12,351 nucleotides of DNA, taken from Terriglobus sp. (GTDB lineage: Bacteria > Acidobacteriota > Terriglobia > Terriglobales > Acidobacteriaceae). The stretch covers positions 1-12,351 of the forward strand of contig JAHFTZ010000020.1 of the NCBI GenBank assembly GCA_023265355.1, given 5' to 3'. The notes below the pieces were generated by a model. The model had not been told where the DNA came from, did no database searches, and worked only from the letters and a program-made list of their open reading frames with translations. Shown here piece by piece: positions 12,351-12,351 of the stretch; the stretch's first letter is position 1; each line of letters begins with the position of its first letter. The position numbers and the translations under genes are program-made.

Positions 12351-12351
12351 G

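Noticed and set aside
1..12351. CRISPR array, rRNA or tRNA genes, toxin-antitoxin or phage-defence genes
   Set aside because: I looked for regularly spaced repeats, RNA gene signatures and defence domains on both strands and found none I could support.

Overview
The window reads like a chromosomal segment of a moderately GC-rich Gram-negative bacterium. The style of the sliding clamp, the secreted and Tat-type proteins and the GC-rich coding with many small hypotheticals suggest Acidobacteriota (Terriglobia-like). That assignment is by feel from protein sequence and was not tested by any search.

Left part (1-2420): the 3' end of a GreA/GreB-type transcription elongation factor gene converges on a leftward two-gene operon. 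The operon encodes a small two-helix membrane protein and a secreted TPR-like protein, with a strong Shine-Dalgarno between them. A rightward gene for a secreted glycerophosphodiester phosphodiesterase diverges from it and ends in a 14-bp-stem hairpin.

Middle (2420-8810): an unstable-looking, repeat-rich gap of about 0.87 kb holds inverted GGCCA-type repeats. These may be debris of an insertion sequence end. The gap ends in what looks like the severed C-terminus of a polyprenyl-phosphate glycosyltransferase (GT2), whose stop codon overlaps the start of the next gene. Then come a WecD-like dTDP-amino-sugar N-acetyltransferase, a 386-bp degenerate gap, a very clear WecE/RffA dTDP-4-keto-6-deoxyglucose transaminase, a 695-residue polytopic membrane protein with GT-C-like layout, and an ArnC/GtrB-like GT2. 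Together they suggest a pathway that makes dTDP-4-acetamido-4,6-dideoxy-D-galactose (Fuc4NAc), loads a sugar onto a polyprenyl phosphate, and transfers it outside the cytoplasmic membrane. The logic parallels ArnB/ArnC/ArnT or GtrA/GtrB/Gtr modules. No flippase and no dTDP-glucose-forming genes are present in the window.

Right part (8950-12351): dnaN (DNA polymerase III beta clamp) runs leftward from a GTG start with an excellent ribosome binding site and a plausible sigma70-type promoter. Upstream of it is about 0.7 kb without a convincing gene. That stretch contains an AT-rich segment, a TAG/AAG trinucleotide run resembling a DnaA-trio, and a cluster of degenerate TCCACA/TGTGGA motifs, so it is a tentative replication-origin candidate. 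Beyond it are a small CxxC...HxxxxH protein, a Tat-exported cupin, a small leftward hypothetical gene with a strong ribosome binding site, and the 3' end of a leftward gene with a good intrinsic terminator.
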